From contig JACJZB010000004.1 of NCBI GenBank assembly GCA_020635815.1, positions 62,001 to 126,000 of the forward strand: a stretch of DNA of 64,000 bases, in the 5' to 3' direction. The notes beneath the pieces are model-generated. The model was not told where the DNA came from and did not search any database. It saw nothing but the letters and a program-made list of their open reading frames with translations. The position numbers and the translations under genes were made by a program. Positions within the stretch are counted from its first letter, which is position 1; each line of letters begins with the position of its first letter. The DNA is from Flavobacteriales bacterium. GTDB lineage: Bacteria > Bacteroidota > Bacteroidia > Flavobacteriales_E > Vicingaceae. Below are positions 16,390 through 24,981 of the stretch, one piece after another.

Positions 16390-17399
16390 TTCCCAAACGC
16401 TTAATAATTAGCAGAACAGATAGTATTGGTGATGTGATTTTAACTTTACCAATGGCTGGAATTATCAAAGAAAAATATCCTGATTGTAAAATCTTTTTTT
16501 TAGGAAAAACATATACGAAATCTATTATTGAACTCTCACAATATGTTGATGAGTTTTTAAATTGGGATGAAATTCAACAAAAAGAAAGCCCTTTAGCAGA
16601 ACTAAAAAAAGTAAAAGCAGACACTATTATACACGTTTTTCCGAACAAACGAGTAGCAGAGCTTGCTAAAAAAGCTAAAATAAGAAATAGAATAGGCACT
16701 TTAGGAAGAATCCCTCATGTTTTCACCTGTAATAAAAAGGTTTATTTTTCAAGAAAAAAATCCAACTTGCATGAGGCTCAATTAAACTTAAAACTATTGT
16801 GCCCAATAGGAATTACTAAAGTTTTTGATAAAGCTGATATTCCTAAATATTATGGTTTTCATGTTAAAAAGGAACTACCTGAAAATTTAAAAGAATTGCT
16901 TGATTCAAACCGGTTTAACCTGATTTTACACCCAAAATCACAAGGAAGTGCTAAAGAATGGGGGTTAAACAACTTTCAAGAATTAATTTCAATTTTACCA
17001 CAGCATCAATTTAAAATTTTTATTTCGGGTACTGAATCTGAACAAAAATTAATAGGAAACGATTTAGACTTAAGTCAACCAAACGTTGTTTCTTTGTTGG
17101 GGAAATTAACTTTAGATGAGTTTATTTCTTTTATCAATAATGCAGATGGGTTAATAGCAGCAAGCACTGGACCGCTTCATATTGCTTCTTCATTGGGTAT
17201 AAATGCCATTGGTTTATATAGTTCAAGAAAACCTATACACCCAGGAAGGTGGAGTCCGCTAGGAGAAAAGGCTCAAGCAGTAGTTTTTGATGAAACATGT
17301 GAACAATGTGTTAAGGGAGAAAATTGTGATTGTATCACTAAAATATCACCTCAAACAATTATGGATTTGTTGTTAAAAGCGAATCCAAAAAATAAGTAA
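16386..17399 (+). CDS. family 9 glycosyltransferase (LPS heptosyltransferase-like)
   Basis: A 337-residue GT-B enzyme of the ADP-heptose:LPS heptosyltransferase family. The N-terminal R-T-D-S-I-G-D-V-I-L-T-L-P, the central H-P-K-S-Q-G-S-A-K-E-W and the C-terminal nucleotide-binding A-S-T-G-P-L-H-I-A-S-S-L-G are all present. Near the C-terminus there is a cysteine cluster (C-E-Q-C-V-K-G-E-N-C-D-C), seen in some members. It is coupled to the preceding GT2 by ATGA overlap. It probably adds a sugar to the inner core of LPS in the cytoplasm; the exact sugar is unknown. Confidence 0.88.
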   Translation: MIPKRLIISRTDSIGDVILTLPMAGIIKEKYPDCKIFFLGKTYTKSIIELSQYVDEFLNWDEIQQKESPLAELKKVKADTIIHVFPNKRVAELAKKAKIRNRIGTLGRIPHVFTCNKKVYFSRKKSNLHEAQLNLKLLCPIGITKVFDKADIPKYYGFHVKKELPENLKELLDSNRFNLILHPKSQGSAKEWGLNNFQELISILPQHQFKIFISGTESEQKLIGNDLDLSQPNVVSLLGKLTLDEFISFINNADGLIAASTGPLHIASSLGINAIGLYSSRKPIHPGRWSPLGEKAQAVVFDETCEQCVKGENCDCITKISPQTIMDLLLKANPKNK

Positions 17400-17428
17400 T
17401 CACGTTATTTTAAAAAATACGAACTTTA

Positions 17429-17436
17429 TAGGTTTG
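17429..17436 (+). promoter_or_regulatory. -7 promoter element upstream of the DUF4175 gene
   Basis: TAGGTTTG, a perfect TAnnTTTG match, 35 bp before the start codon. No clear -33 TTG lies at the usual spacing. Confidence 0.4.
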
Positions 17437-17471
17437 CAATAAGCGAAAGTAAGTAGTCGTTTTAACACTTA

Positions 17472-20400
17472 ATGAGCAGTAATTATCAAATATTAATTCA
17501 AAAACTAGATGCTTTTATCCGAAAGTATTATAAAAATCGTCTGTTAAAAGGCGGGATTTATAGTCTTGCGTTACTTTTAGGTTTATTTATTTTACTCACA
17601 ACCATAGAGTATTTTGCTCAATTTAACACTACAGGAAGAACCATAATTTTTTATTCATTTTTTGCTTTAGCAGGATATATTCTTGTTCAATATTTTTTTA
17701 TTCCAATTTTAAAACTTTATAAGTTCGGTAAGGTAATTAACCATCAACAAGCCGCAGAAATTATAGGCCGTCATTTTACGGATGTAAAAGATAAGTTGAC
17801 AAACGTATTGCAATTGCAAGAAATGGCAATTAATCAAGAAAACCAATTGGTAATTGCAGGAATTGATCAAAAATCAGTAGAGCTAAAACCCATTCCTTTT
17901 ACCGATGCCGTTAATTTAAAAGAAAATGTTAAACATTTAAAGTATGCAGCAATACCTTTGTTTTTAATGTTGATTATTTCCATCTTTTCTCCAAATATTT
18001 TTCAGGTAAGCACCAACAGATTAATAAATCATAATACAGAAATAAAACCTATAGCACCTTTTCAAATCAATATTGAAAACAAAAAGCTTAGTGTTTTAAA
18101 AAACAAAGATTTTGAATTAAAAATTACTTTATCGGGAAAAGAAATTCCAAACAAACTTTACATCAGCCAAAAAGGAATAAAAATGCCCTTTAGTAAAAAA
18201 AGCAACACTTTTTTTTCTTTTACTTTTAAAAATGTTCAAGAAGCACAGTCTTTTTCTATTTATGCTTCTGGTTTCGACTCAGACGAACATGTTTTAGAAG
18301 TTTTGCCTAATCCAATTTTAACCCAATTTAAAATGGAGCTAACTTATCCTAAATACATTGGTAAACCAGCCGAAACGATTGAAAATAATGGAGACTTAAT
18401 CGTTCCTGAAGGAACAGTTATAAAGTGGCAAATCGAAACAGAAGACGCTGACCAATTGTTGTTTTTATTGTTGGATAGCAGTATTGCTTTGAACCCTACG
18501 AATAAACAGGTAGTATTTTCTACTTCGGCAAAGCAAAACTTTAAATACTCTTTTGTTCCTTCTAATAAAAAAGTGAGTTTTGGCGATACTATAAGTTATG
18601 CTGTTCAAGTAATTCCTGACCAATATCCAACAATCCAAGTTGAAGAAAAACAAGATTCATTAAATGAAAAGAGAGTTTATTTTAAAGGGAAGACTGAGGA
18701 TGATTATGGGTTTTCGAGGCTTACATTTAATTGTCAAATTTTAACAAAGATTGATAGTTTGCCTAATAGAAATGACAAAGCCATTATTGAGATGCCAGTA
18801 AGTAAAACTTTATTAGCGGATGATTTCTTTCATTTTTGGAATATGGAAACGATGAATATTTTACCAGGAGACGAGGTTGCTTATTATTTCGAAATATGGG
18901 ATAATGATGGATTTAATGGCCGCAAATCTGTGAAAACAAGCGTTAAAACATATCGACTAAAAACTCTTCAAGAGAGAGATGAAAAAGCGGATAAATCCAA
19001 CGAGAATATAAAAAACCAACTTTCAGAAAGTATAGATGGGGCCAAAGAATTAAAGAAAGAAGTGGAGGAACTGAGAAAGAAAATGGCTGAAAAAAAAGAA
19101 TTAGGGTGGGAAGAAAAAGAAAAAATTAAGGAATTAATAGACAAACAAAAAGAATTGGAAAAGAAGTTGGCAGAATTAAAATTAGAGAACCAGACCAATA
19201 ATCAACAACAAAACGAATACAAAAAATACAATGAAGATATTTTAAAGAAACAAGAGCTGCTTCAAAAACTGTTTGATGAATTGATGACAGATGAAATGAA
19301 AGAGATGATGAAGAAGCTTGAAGAGATGATGGAGAAATTAGATAAAAATGCACTAGAGAATGAGTTAGAGAAAATGGATGAATCAAATATAGATTTAGAA
19401 AAAGAGCTTGATCGTTCGTTAGAGCTGTTTAAACAAATGGAGTTTGAGCAAAAATTAGAAGAAGCTAAAAATAAAATGGAAAAACTAGCTGAAGAACAAA
19501 ACAAACTTGCTGAACAAACAGAAAATAAAGAACAGGACAACGAAAAATTAGCAGATAAGCAAGAAGAGCTTAAAAAAGAATTTGAGGAGCTTAAAAAGGA
19601 TTTAAATGAGCTAAAAGAAAAAGATGAGCAACTAGAGCGTCCAAAAGGTTTTGACGAGATGAAAGAACAACAAGAAGAAACTTCTGATGATATGCAAAAG
19701 AGTTCAGAACAGCTTAACAATAAGAAAAACAAAAAATCTGCTGAATCTCAAAAAAGTGCCGCTGAAAAAATGGAGCAAATGGCTCAAAAAATGAAAGACA
19801 TGCAGAGCGAAGAAAGTGAGGGAGAAGATATGGATGCTTTACGTCAACTTTTAGAAAATTTACTTCACTTATCTTTCGACCAAGAAGCTTTAATGGAGAA
19901 ATTTAAAACCGTTAAACGAGAAAGCCCAGAATACGTCAAGCTTTCGCAACACCAAAAAAAGTTAAAAGATGATGCAAAAATGATTGAGGATTCTCTTTTT
20001 GCATTGAGCAAGCGAGTTGTGCAATTAGAATCAACAATTAATAAAGAAATAAGAGCTATTAACTCTAATATGGCAAAAGCAATTGGGTTTATGCAAGAAC
20101 GCCAAACACCAATGGTGGTTAGTCGTCAACAATACATAATGACTTCAATTAACAATTTAGCCTTATTGTTTGATGAAGCTTTACAGCAAATGCAACAACA
20201 AGCTCAGCAAAAACCTGGAGAAGGAAGTTGTGACAACCCTGGAGGTTCTGGCAAACCTAAACCAGGTGCGGGGAGCGTTAGGTCAATGCAAGAGCAATTA
20301 AATAAACAACTAGATGATTTAAAAAAAGCACTCGAAGAAGGAAAAAAACCAGGAGGGAAAAAAGGGGAGAAAGAAGGGCAGGGAATGCCCGGTGGAAAAG

Positions 20401-20825
20401 GAGCTGGTTCTAGTGAGTCGTTTGCAAAAGCTGCTGCACAACAGGCTAAAATTCGAGATCAATTACAAAAAATGCGAAACGAAATGAATAAGGCCGGGAA
20501 AAGCGGAGTTGATCAAATGTCAAAGCTAATGGAAGAAACAGAAACGGATTTGGTTAATAAACGTATTACTCAACAAACAATTAATCGACAAAAGGAAATT
20601 TTAACACGATTGTTGGAGTCTGAAAAAGCTGATAGAGAAAGGGAGTTTGACGATAAGCGGGAATCAACAGAAGGAAAAAATGCTAATTTTAGTAACCCTG
20701 AACTTTATTTTGAGTATAACAGAAAGAAAGACCAAGAGGTTGATTTATTAAAGGCCACACCTCCTAATTTTAATTTATTTTATAAAAAGAAAGTTTCGCA
20801 ATATTTTCAAAAGATTAAACAATGA
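17472..20825 (+). CDS. DUF4175-family giant membrane coiled-coil protein
   Basis: The 1117-residue product has membrane helices at about 26-47, 57-80 and 157-173, then a beta-rich extracytoplasmic region (about 190-500). A very long K/E/Q-rich coiled coil (about 500-830) is rich in E-E-L-K-K and M-K-E-M-M-K-K-L-E repeats. A Q- and G-rich low-complexity linker (about 905-985) and a helical tail follow. This is the DUF4175 architecture common in Bacteroidota; its biochemical role is not established. It overlaps the next gene, an RsbW-like ATPase, by four bases, so the products are probably made together. Short open frames on the opposite strand of the coiled coil are artefacts of its biased composition. 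Confidence 0.85.
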   Translation: MSSNYQILIQKLDAFIRKYYKNRLLKGGIYSLALLLGLFILLTTIEYFAQFNTTGRTIIFYSFFALAGYILVQYFFIPILKLYKFGKVINHQQAAEIIGRHFTDVKDKLTNVLQLQEMAINQENQLVIAGIDQKSVELKPIPFTDAVNLKENVKHLKYAAIPLFLMLIISIFSPNIFQVSTNRLINHNTEIKPIAPFQINIENKKLSVLKNKDFELKITLSGKEIPNKLYISQKGIKMPFSKKSNTFFSFTFKNVQEAQSFSIYASGFDSDEHVLEVLPNPILTQFKMELTYPKYIGKPAETIENNGDLIVPEGTVIKWQIETEDADQLLFLLLDSSIALNPTNKQVVFSTSAKQNFKYSFVPSNKKVSFGDTISYAVQVIPDQYPTIQVEEKQDSLNEKRVYFKGKTEDDYGFSRLTFNCQILTKIDSLPNRNDKAIIEMPVSKTLLADDFFHFWNMETMNILPGDEVAYYFEIWDNDGFNGRKSVKTSVKTYRLKTLQERDEKADKSNENIKNQLSESIDGAKELKKEVEELRKKMAEKKELGWEEKEKIKELIDKQKELEKKLAELKLENQTNNQQQNEYKKYNEDILKKQELLQKLFDELMTDEMKEMMKKLEEMMEKLDKNALENELEKMDESNIDLEKELDRSLELFKQMEFEQKLEEAKNKMEKLAEEQNKLAEQTENKEQDNEKLADKQEELKKEFEELKKDLNELKEKDEQLERPKGFDEMKEQQEETSDDMQKSSEQLNNKKNKKSAESQKSAAEKMEQMAQKMKDMQSEESEGEDMDALRQLLENLLHLSFDQEALMEKFKTVKRESPEYVKLSQHQKKLKDDAKMIEDSLFALSKRVVQLESTINKEIRAINSNMAKAIGFMQERQTPMVVSRQQYIMTSINNLALLFDEALQQMQQQAQQKPGEGSCDNPGGSGKPKPGAGSVRSMQEQLNKQLDDLKKALEEGKKPGGKKGEKEGQGMPGGKGAGSSESFAKAAAQQAKIRDQLQKMRNEMNKAGKSGVDQMSKLMEETETDLVNKRITQQTINRQKEILTRLLESEKADREREFDDKRESTEGKNANFSNPELYFEYNRKKDQEVDLLKATPPNFNLFYKKKVSQYFQKIKQ

Positions 20826-21226
20826 CCTTGCTTGCTCAAAACTTAATTCTAACATCAGATGTTTCTAATCTAGTTCAAATCGAAAAATTGATAGACTCTG
20901 TGTGCGATAATTGTCACATAACAGAAGATAACTACGGAAATATATTAATCGCCCTTACAGAAGCGGTTAACAACGCTATTGTTCATGGCAATAAAGAAGA
21001 CAAATCAAAAAAAGTAATATTAACCTATGAAGTTAGCGAAGATGAGGTTAGTTTTGTTGTTAAAGATGAGGGGAATGGCTTTGATATTAATCAAGTACCT
21101 GACCCAACCTTGCCCGAAAACATTAATAAATTAAGTGGTAGAGGTGTGTTTTTGATGAATTCTTTAGCAGACAAGGTTGAGTTTGAAGAAAACGGCACTG
21201 TAGTTATTCTAAAGTTTTGTTTATAA
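20822..21226 (+). CDS. RsbW/SpoIIAB-like ATP-binding protein (anti-sigma-factor-type kinase)
   Basis: A 134-residue stand-alone GHKL ATPase. The N box A-L-T-E-A-V-N-N-A-I-V-H-G-N, G1 box V-K-D-E-G-N-G-F-D and G2 region G-R-G-V-F-L-M-N are all present. It has the length and layout of RsbW-type serine kinases that bind sigma factors or anti-anti-sigma partners. No sigma factor or STAS protein is adjacent. Start overlap (ATGA) with the DUF4175 gene suggests coupling to that protein. The ATPase fold is certain; kinase activity and partner are inferred. Confidence 0.88.
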   Translation: MTLLAQNLILTSDVSNLVQIEKLIDSVCDNCHITEDNYGNILIALTEAVNNAIVHGNKEDKSKKVILTYEVSEDEVSFVVKDEGNGFDINQVPDPTLPENINKLSGRGVFLMNSLADKVEFEENGTVVILKFCL

Positions 21227-21243
21227 GATAGTTAGGTGTTTTT

Positions 21244-21663
21244 ATGACTTCCATTTCCTTTTTTTCTGAAGATATTGATTTTGAGTTTACTCATGAAGAA
21301 TCGTGTATTTCTTGGCTTAAAAATGCGATTAAAAATGAGAGCAAAATCGCTGGCGAATTATCATTTGTTTTTTGCGATGATAACTATTTACATAAAATAA
21401 ATCTCGAATATTTAAACCATGATACTTATACTGATATTATAACATTTGACTATACTGAAGCAAATATTATAGCTGGGGATATTTTTATAAGCATAGATCG
21501 AGTTAAAGAAAATGCCAAAACATTTAACACTCTTTTTGAAAACGAATTGTCTCGAGTTATCATACATGGAGTTCTACACCTTATGGGTTATAAGGATAAA
21601 ACACAAGAAGAATCATCCCTAATGCGTGCTAAGGAAGATTTTTATTTAAATTTGCTTTCCTAA
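21244..21663 (+). CDS. ybeY: endoribonuclease YbeY (16S rRNA maturation)
   Basis: The 139-residue metal-dependent RNase of ribosome maturation and quality control. The zinc site H-G-V-L-H-L-M-G-Y gives two histidines. The third ligand position, His in the Escherichia coli motif G-Y-D-H, is Asp here (G-Y-K-D-K-T). To my knowledge this substitution is usual in Bacteroidota homologues and not a defect. The upstream T-D-I-I-T-F-D-Y motif is intact. It sits between the RsbW-like gene and mnmG. Confidence 0.93.
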   Translation: MTSISFFSEDIDFEFTHEESCISWLKNAIKNESKIAGELSFVFCDDNYLHKINLEYLNHDTYTDIITFDYTEANIIAGDIFISIDRVKENAKTFNTLFENELSRVIIHGVLHLMGYKDKTQEESSLMRAKEDFYLNLLS

Positions 21664-21665
21664 TT

Positions 21666-21681
21666 TGTTTCACGTGGAACA
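21666..21681. promoter_or_regulatory. parS-like ParB-binding site, left of mnmG
   Basis: TGTTTCACGTGGAACA matches the conserved bacterial parS palindrome (TGTTTCACGTGAAACA) at 15 of 16 bases, with the CACGTG core intact. It lies in the 32-bp gap between ybeY and mnmG. Confidence 0.85.
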
Positions 21682-21695
21682 AAACAATATTTTTT

Positions 21696-23558
21696 ATGAA
21701 TAATAAATACGATGTTATCGTTGTTGGTGCTGGTCATGCTGGCTGTGAAGCTGCCGCCGCCGCTGCAAATCTAGGTTCAAAAACATTGTTAATTACAATG
21801 AATCTAAATGCCATTGCTCAGATGTCATGTAACCCTGCTATGGGAGGCGTGGCAAAAGGTCAAATAGTTCGAGAAATAGATGCTTTAGGTGGTTATTCAG
21901 GTATAGTTAGCGATAAGAGTGCTATTCAGTTTAAAATGTTAAACAAATCAAAAGGGCCTGCCATGTGGAGCCCTAGAACACAGAATGATAGAATGGTATT
22001 TTCTAACGAATGGAGAATGATGTTGGAGCAAACAGAAAATGTTGATTTTTGGCAAGACATGGTGGTTGAATTGATTGTAGAAAAAGGAAAATGTGTTGGC
22101 GTAAAAACGCAAATAGGAGTTGAATTTAGAGCAAAAGCGGTAATACTTACTAATGGTACTTTTTTAAATGGATTAATACATATTGGAGAAAAACAATTTG
22201 GCGGGGGGAGAGCTGGCGATAGGCCATCTGTTGGTTTAACAGAACAATTGGTTGCCTTGGGTTTTGAATCTGGCAGAATGAAAACAGGTACGCCTCCAAG
22301 AGTTGATGGTAGATCGTTAGATTATACTAAAATGGAGGAGCAACCTGGTGATGAAAAGCCTGCTAAATTTTCTTTTTCTGATACGAAAGCTTTAACCAAA
22401 CAAAGAAGTTGTCACATTACTTATACAAATGACGATGTGCATGATATCTTAAGAACAGGGTTTGAAAAATCACCGATGTTTCAAGGAAGAATTCAGGGTT
22501 TAGGACCTCGTTATTGCCCTTCAATTGAAGATAAAATTGTTCGTTTTTCTGAACGAAACAGGCATCAATTATTTATAGAGCCAGAAGGTTGGGAAACGTG
22601 TGAAATTTATGTAAATGGTTTTTCAACATCATTACCAGAAGATGTTCAATATAAAGCAATGCATTTAATTCCTGGGTTTGAAAAAGCAAAAATGTTTCGA
22701 CCTGGTTATGCCATTGAATATGATTTTTTTCAACCAACTCAATTAAATATTACATTGGAAACTAAAGGAGTTGAAGGCTTATATTTTGCTGGTCAGATAA
22801 ATGGTACAACAGGATATGAGGAGGCTGCTGGGCAAGGATTAATGGCAGGTATTAATGCACATTTAAAGATTAACAACAAAGAACCGTTTATTTTAAAACG
22901 TAATGAAGCATACATAGGCGTGTTGTTAGATGATTTAATCACAAAAGGTACAACAGAGCCATATCGCATGTTTACTTCTCGTGCTGAATATCGTATTTTG
23001 TTGAGGCAAGATAATGCTGATATTAGACTAACTGAGCGTTCTTTTAATTTAGGTTTAGCTGCTAAAAAACGATTAGATGTTGTGTTAGAAAAACAATCGA
23101 ATATTAATGATGTGATTAAAAGTTTTGAGAAAACAAGTATAGACCCTCAAGAAGTAAATGATTATTTATTAACTAAATCATCTTCTCCATTAAAACAAAA
23201 AGTTAAAGCGTCATCTGTTTTAACTCGTCCTAATGTTACTATAAATGATTTGATGCAACATTCCTCAGATTTAAACAATAGTCTTAATAAACATTCTGAA
23301 GAAGTTTTGGAGAGTGCTGAAATTCTTATGAAATATGATGGGTATATTTCTAGAGAAAAAGATGTTGCTGATAAAATGATGCGCCTAGAAAATATAAAGT
23401 TATATGATAATATTGATTTTTCTAAACTAAGTTCTTTGTCCGCCGAAGCTGTGGAAAAGTTAAATAAAGTAAAACCGACTACTTTAGGTCAAGCTTCTCG
23501 AATAAGTGGAATTTCTGCTTCAGATATTTCTGTTTTAATGGTTCACATGGGAAGATAG
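21696..23558 (+). CDS. mnmG: tRNA uridine-5-carboxymethylaminomethyl synthase, MnmG/GidA
   Basis: A 620-residue FAD protein that, with MnmE, modifies the wobble uridine (xm5U34) of several tRNAs. The dinucleotide-binding VGAGHAGCEAAAAAA is at the N-terminus, followed by the MnmG signatures S-C-N-P-A-M-G-G-V-A-K-G and G-T-P-P-R-V-D-G. A second signature, A-G-Q-I-N-G-T-T-G-Y-E-E-A-A-G-Q-G, and the C-terminal G-Y-I-S-R-E helical domain follow. Its length is usual. It is flanked on both sides by parS sites. mnmG near parS and the origin is a recurrent chromosomal arrangement. Confidence 0.96.
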   Translation: MNNKYDVIVVGAGHAGCEAAAAAANLGSKTLLITMNLNAIAQMSCNPAMGGVAKGQIVREIDALGGYSGIVSDKSAIQFKMLNKSKGPAMWSPRTQNDRMVFSNEWRMMLEQTENVDFWQDMVVELIVEKGKCVGVKTQIGVEFRAKAVILTNGTFLNGLIHIGEKQFGGGRAGDRPSVGLTEQLVALGFESGRMKTGTPPRVDGRSLDYTKMEEQPGDEKPAKFSFSDTKALTKQRSCHITYTNDDVHDILRTGFEKSPMFQGRIQGLGPRYCPSIEDKIVRFSERNRHQLFIEPEGWETCEIYVNGFSTSLPEDVQYKAMHLIPGFEKAKMFRPGYAIEYDFFQPTQLNITLETKGVEGLYFAGQINGTTGYEEAAGQGLMAGINAHLKINNKEPFILKRNEAYIGVLLDDLITKGTTEPYRMFTSRAEYRILLRQDNADIRLTERSFNLGLAAKKRLDVVLEKQSNINDVIKSFEKTSIDPQEVNDYLLTKSSSPLKQKVKASSVLTRPNVTINDLMQHSSDLNNSLNKHSEEVLESAEILMKYDGYISREKDVADKMMRLENIKLYDNIDFSKLSSLSAEAVEKLNKVKPTTLGQASRISGISASDISVLMVHMGR

Positions 23559-23574
23559 TGTTTCACGTGAAACA
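23559..23574. promoter_or_regulatory. parS site (perfect palindrome), right of mnmG
   Basis: TGTTTCACGTGAAACA is identical to the canonical 16-bp parS and begins on the base after the mnmG stop codon. With the left site it brackets mnmG at a distance of 1893 bp. Confidence 0.92.
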
Positions 23575-23761
23575 ATTTTATTTTTAGCTATTTTAAAGCG
23601 ATTTAAAACGACTTTAGGCTTCTGTAATACCACAACCCTTTTTTTTGGAAAAAACCTTTTATTTCAAATAACAACAACTTGCTGATAATCAGTGGTTTGT
23701 GTTTTTTACCTGTTTGTTTGCTCCATTTTTAAAAAACAGATAGAATAATCTTCAGATTTGT

Positions 23762-23769
23762 TATCTTTG
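23762..23769 (+). promoter_or_regulatory. -7 promoter element upstream of the GT2/lipoprotein/GT-C operon
   Basis: TATCTTTG, a perfect TAnnTTTG, 17 bp before the start codon. The rest of the 228-bp gap after mnmG holds the parS site and otherwise nothing recognisable. Confidence 0.5.
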
Positions 23770-23786
23770 GAGGCTAAAAAAAAAGA

Positions 23787-24503
23787 ATGTTTAAACTCTC
23801 AATTTTAATTCCTGCCTATAATGAGGCAAAAACAATTCATTTAATTTTGAACAAGGTAAAAGATGTTCAATTAATAGCTGGGATACAAAAGGAAATTATA
23901 ATTGTAAATGATTTCTCAAGCGATAATTCTGTAGAAGTTATAGAAAGGTATATAAAAGAAAGTCCAGAGTTAGATATTCGTCTTTTTTCTCAACCATATA
24001 ATCAAGGAAAGGGGGCTGCTATTCACAAAGCTATTGACCTAGCAACAGGTGAGTATTTAATTGTTCAGGATGCTGATTTGGAATATGACCCAAGAGAGTA
24101 TAATGATTTACTAAAGCCAATTGTGGAGGGTTTTGCTGATGTAGTTTATGGTTCACGGTTTTTAGGAGGAAACCCTCATCGAATTTTATTCTTTTGGCAT
24201 TCTATAGGGAATAAATTTTTGACATTCTTATCTAATATGTTCACCAATTTAAATTTAACAGACATGGAAACATGTTATAAATTGATGAAAAGTGATGTGG
24301 CTAAAAACTTAATATTAAAGGAGAATCGTTTTGGATTTGAACCAGAGCTTACCGCTAAACTATCAAGAGTTCCTAACCTAAGAATATACGAGGTAGGGAT
24401 ATCATATTATGGAAGAACCTATGAAGAGGGGAAGAAAATAGGCTGGAGAGATGGGTTTAGAGCCATATACTGTATTGTAAAATATAATCTTTTTAGTAAA
24501 TAA
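23787..24503 (+). CDS. polyprenyl-phosphate glycosyltransferase-like GT2 (DPM1-type)
   Basis: A 238-residue soluble GT-A enzyme. LSILIPAYNEAKTI, I-I-V-N-D-F-S-S-D, N-Q-G-K-G-A-A-I, the metal motif V-Q-D-A-D-L-E-Y and V-Y-G-S-R-F-L-G-G are those of the dolichyl/polyprenyl-phosphate mannose synthase-like group. Members load a sugar onto a lipid phosphate. It has no C-terminal membrane helices. The operon continues with a small lipoprotein (16 bp gap) and a GT-C membrane protein, the class that uses lipid-phosphate sugars as donors, so the pair could make and use the same donor. The sugar is unknown. Confidence 0.88.
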   Translation: MFKLSILIPAYNEAKTIHLILNKVKDVQLIAGIQKEIIIVNDFSSDNSVEVIERYIKESPELDIRLFSQPYNQGKGAAIHKAIDLATGEYLIVQDADLEYDPREYNDLLKPIVEGFADVVYGSRFLGGNPHRILFFWHSIGNKFLTFLSNMFTNLNLTDMETCYKLMKSDVAKNLILKENRFGFEPELTAKLSRVPNLRIYEVGISYYGRTYEEGKKIGWRDGFRAIYCIVKYNLFSK

Positions 24504-24519
24504 ATAATTTTAATATACC

Positions 24520-24954
24520 ATGAAAAAAAACGCTTTTTTGTTAATTGCTACGGCAGTTTTATTTGCTTGTTCTAACTCTGAAAATGAAAATACTACAACT
24601 CAACCTACTGAAGAAATTAAGGTTGAAGAAAAAAAAGAAGTAATTAAAGATTATGATTATTTCATCAAAAGAATTTCTGAAGATGCTGATTGGATGCTTC
24701 AAGTTGAGCAACAAGCTGTTGAATTAGGCATTTCAACAGAAGAATCTCTTAGCAAAAACGCTAAGTTTATGGCAAAGCAAAATGGTTATGGAGATAAAGA
24801 GCCTACAGAATTAGAGATACAAATTGAAAAGATTAAAGCTAATCCAGAATGGTTGTTAGGCGTTGAAAAACAAGCTCAAGAAAGAGGAATAAGTCTTGAT
24901 TCAATGTTGGTTAGAGCTGCTCGCTATACATTAGAATCAAAAAAGAATATTTAA
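24520..24954 (+). CDS. small lipoprotein with two copies of a W-x7-A-x3-G-I helical motif
   Basis: A 144-residue product with a lipobox (L-F-A-C, Cys17) and an acidic linker (about 20-44). Two copies of a motif of about 35 residues follow, with Trp58 and Trp111 as first anchors. In both, Trp is followed at +8 by Ala, at +12/+13 by Gly-Ile and at +23 by Ala. Single copies end the GT-C protein (24982-26577) and a CotH protein (26580-28556). The motif looks like a helical hairpin. I do not recognise a named family. A periplasmic or outer-membrane adaptor role is speculation based on the shared motif. Confidence 0.85.
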   Translation: MKKNAFLLIATAVLFACSNSENENTTTQPTEEIKVEEKKEVIKDYDYFIKRISEDADWMLQVEQQAVELGISTEESLSKNAKFMAKQNGYGDKEPTELEIQIEKIKANPEWLLGVEKQAQERGISLDSMLVRAARYTLESKKNI

Positions 24955-24981
24955 ATATTCTTTTTTTATTGTTTTTAAAAA

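Noticed and set aside
18968..19732. Long minus-strand open frames within the DUF4175 gene
   Set aside because: They mirror the K/E-rich coiled coil as Ser/Phe-rich low-complexity frames with no signal, promoter or family similarity.
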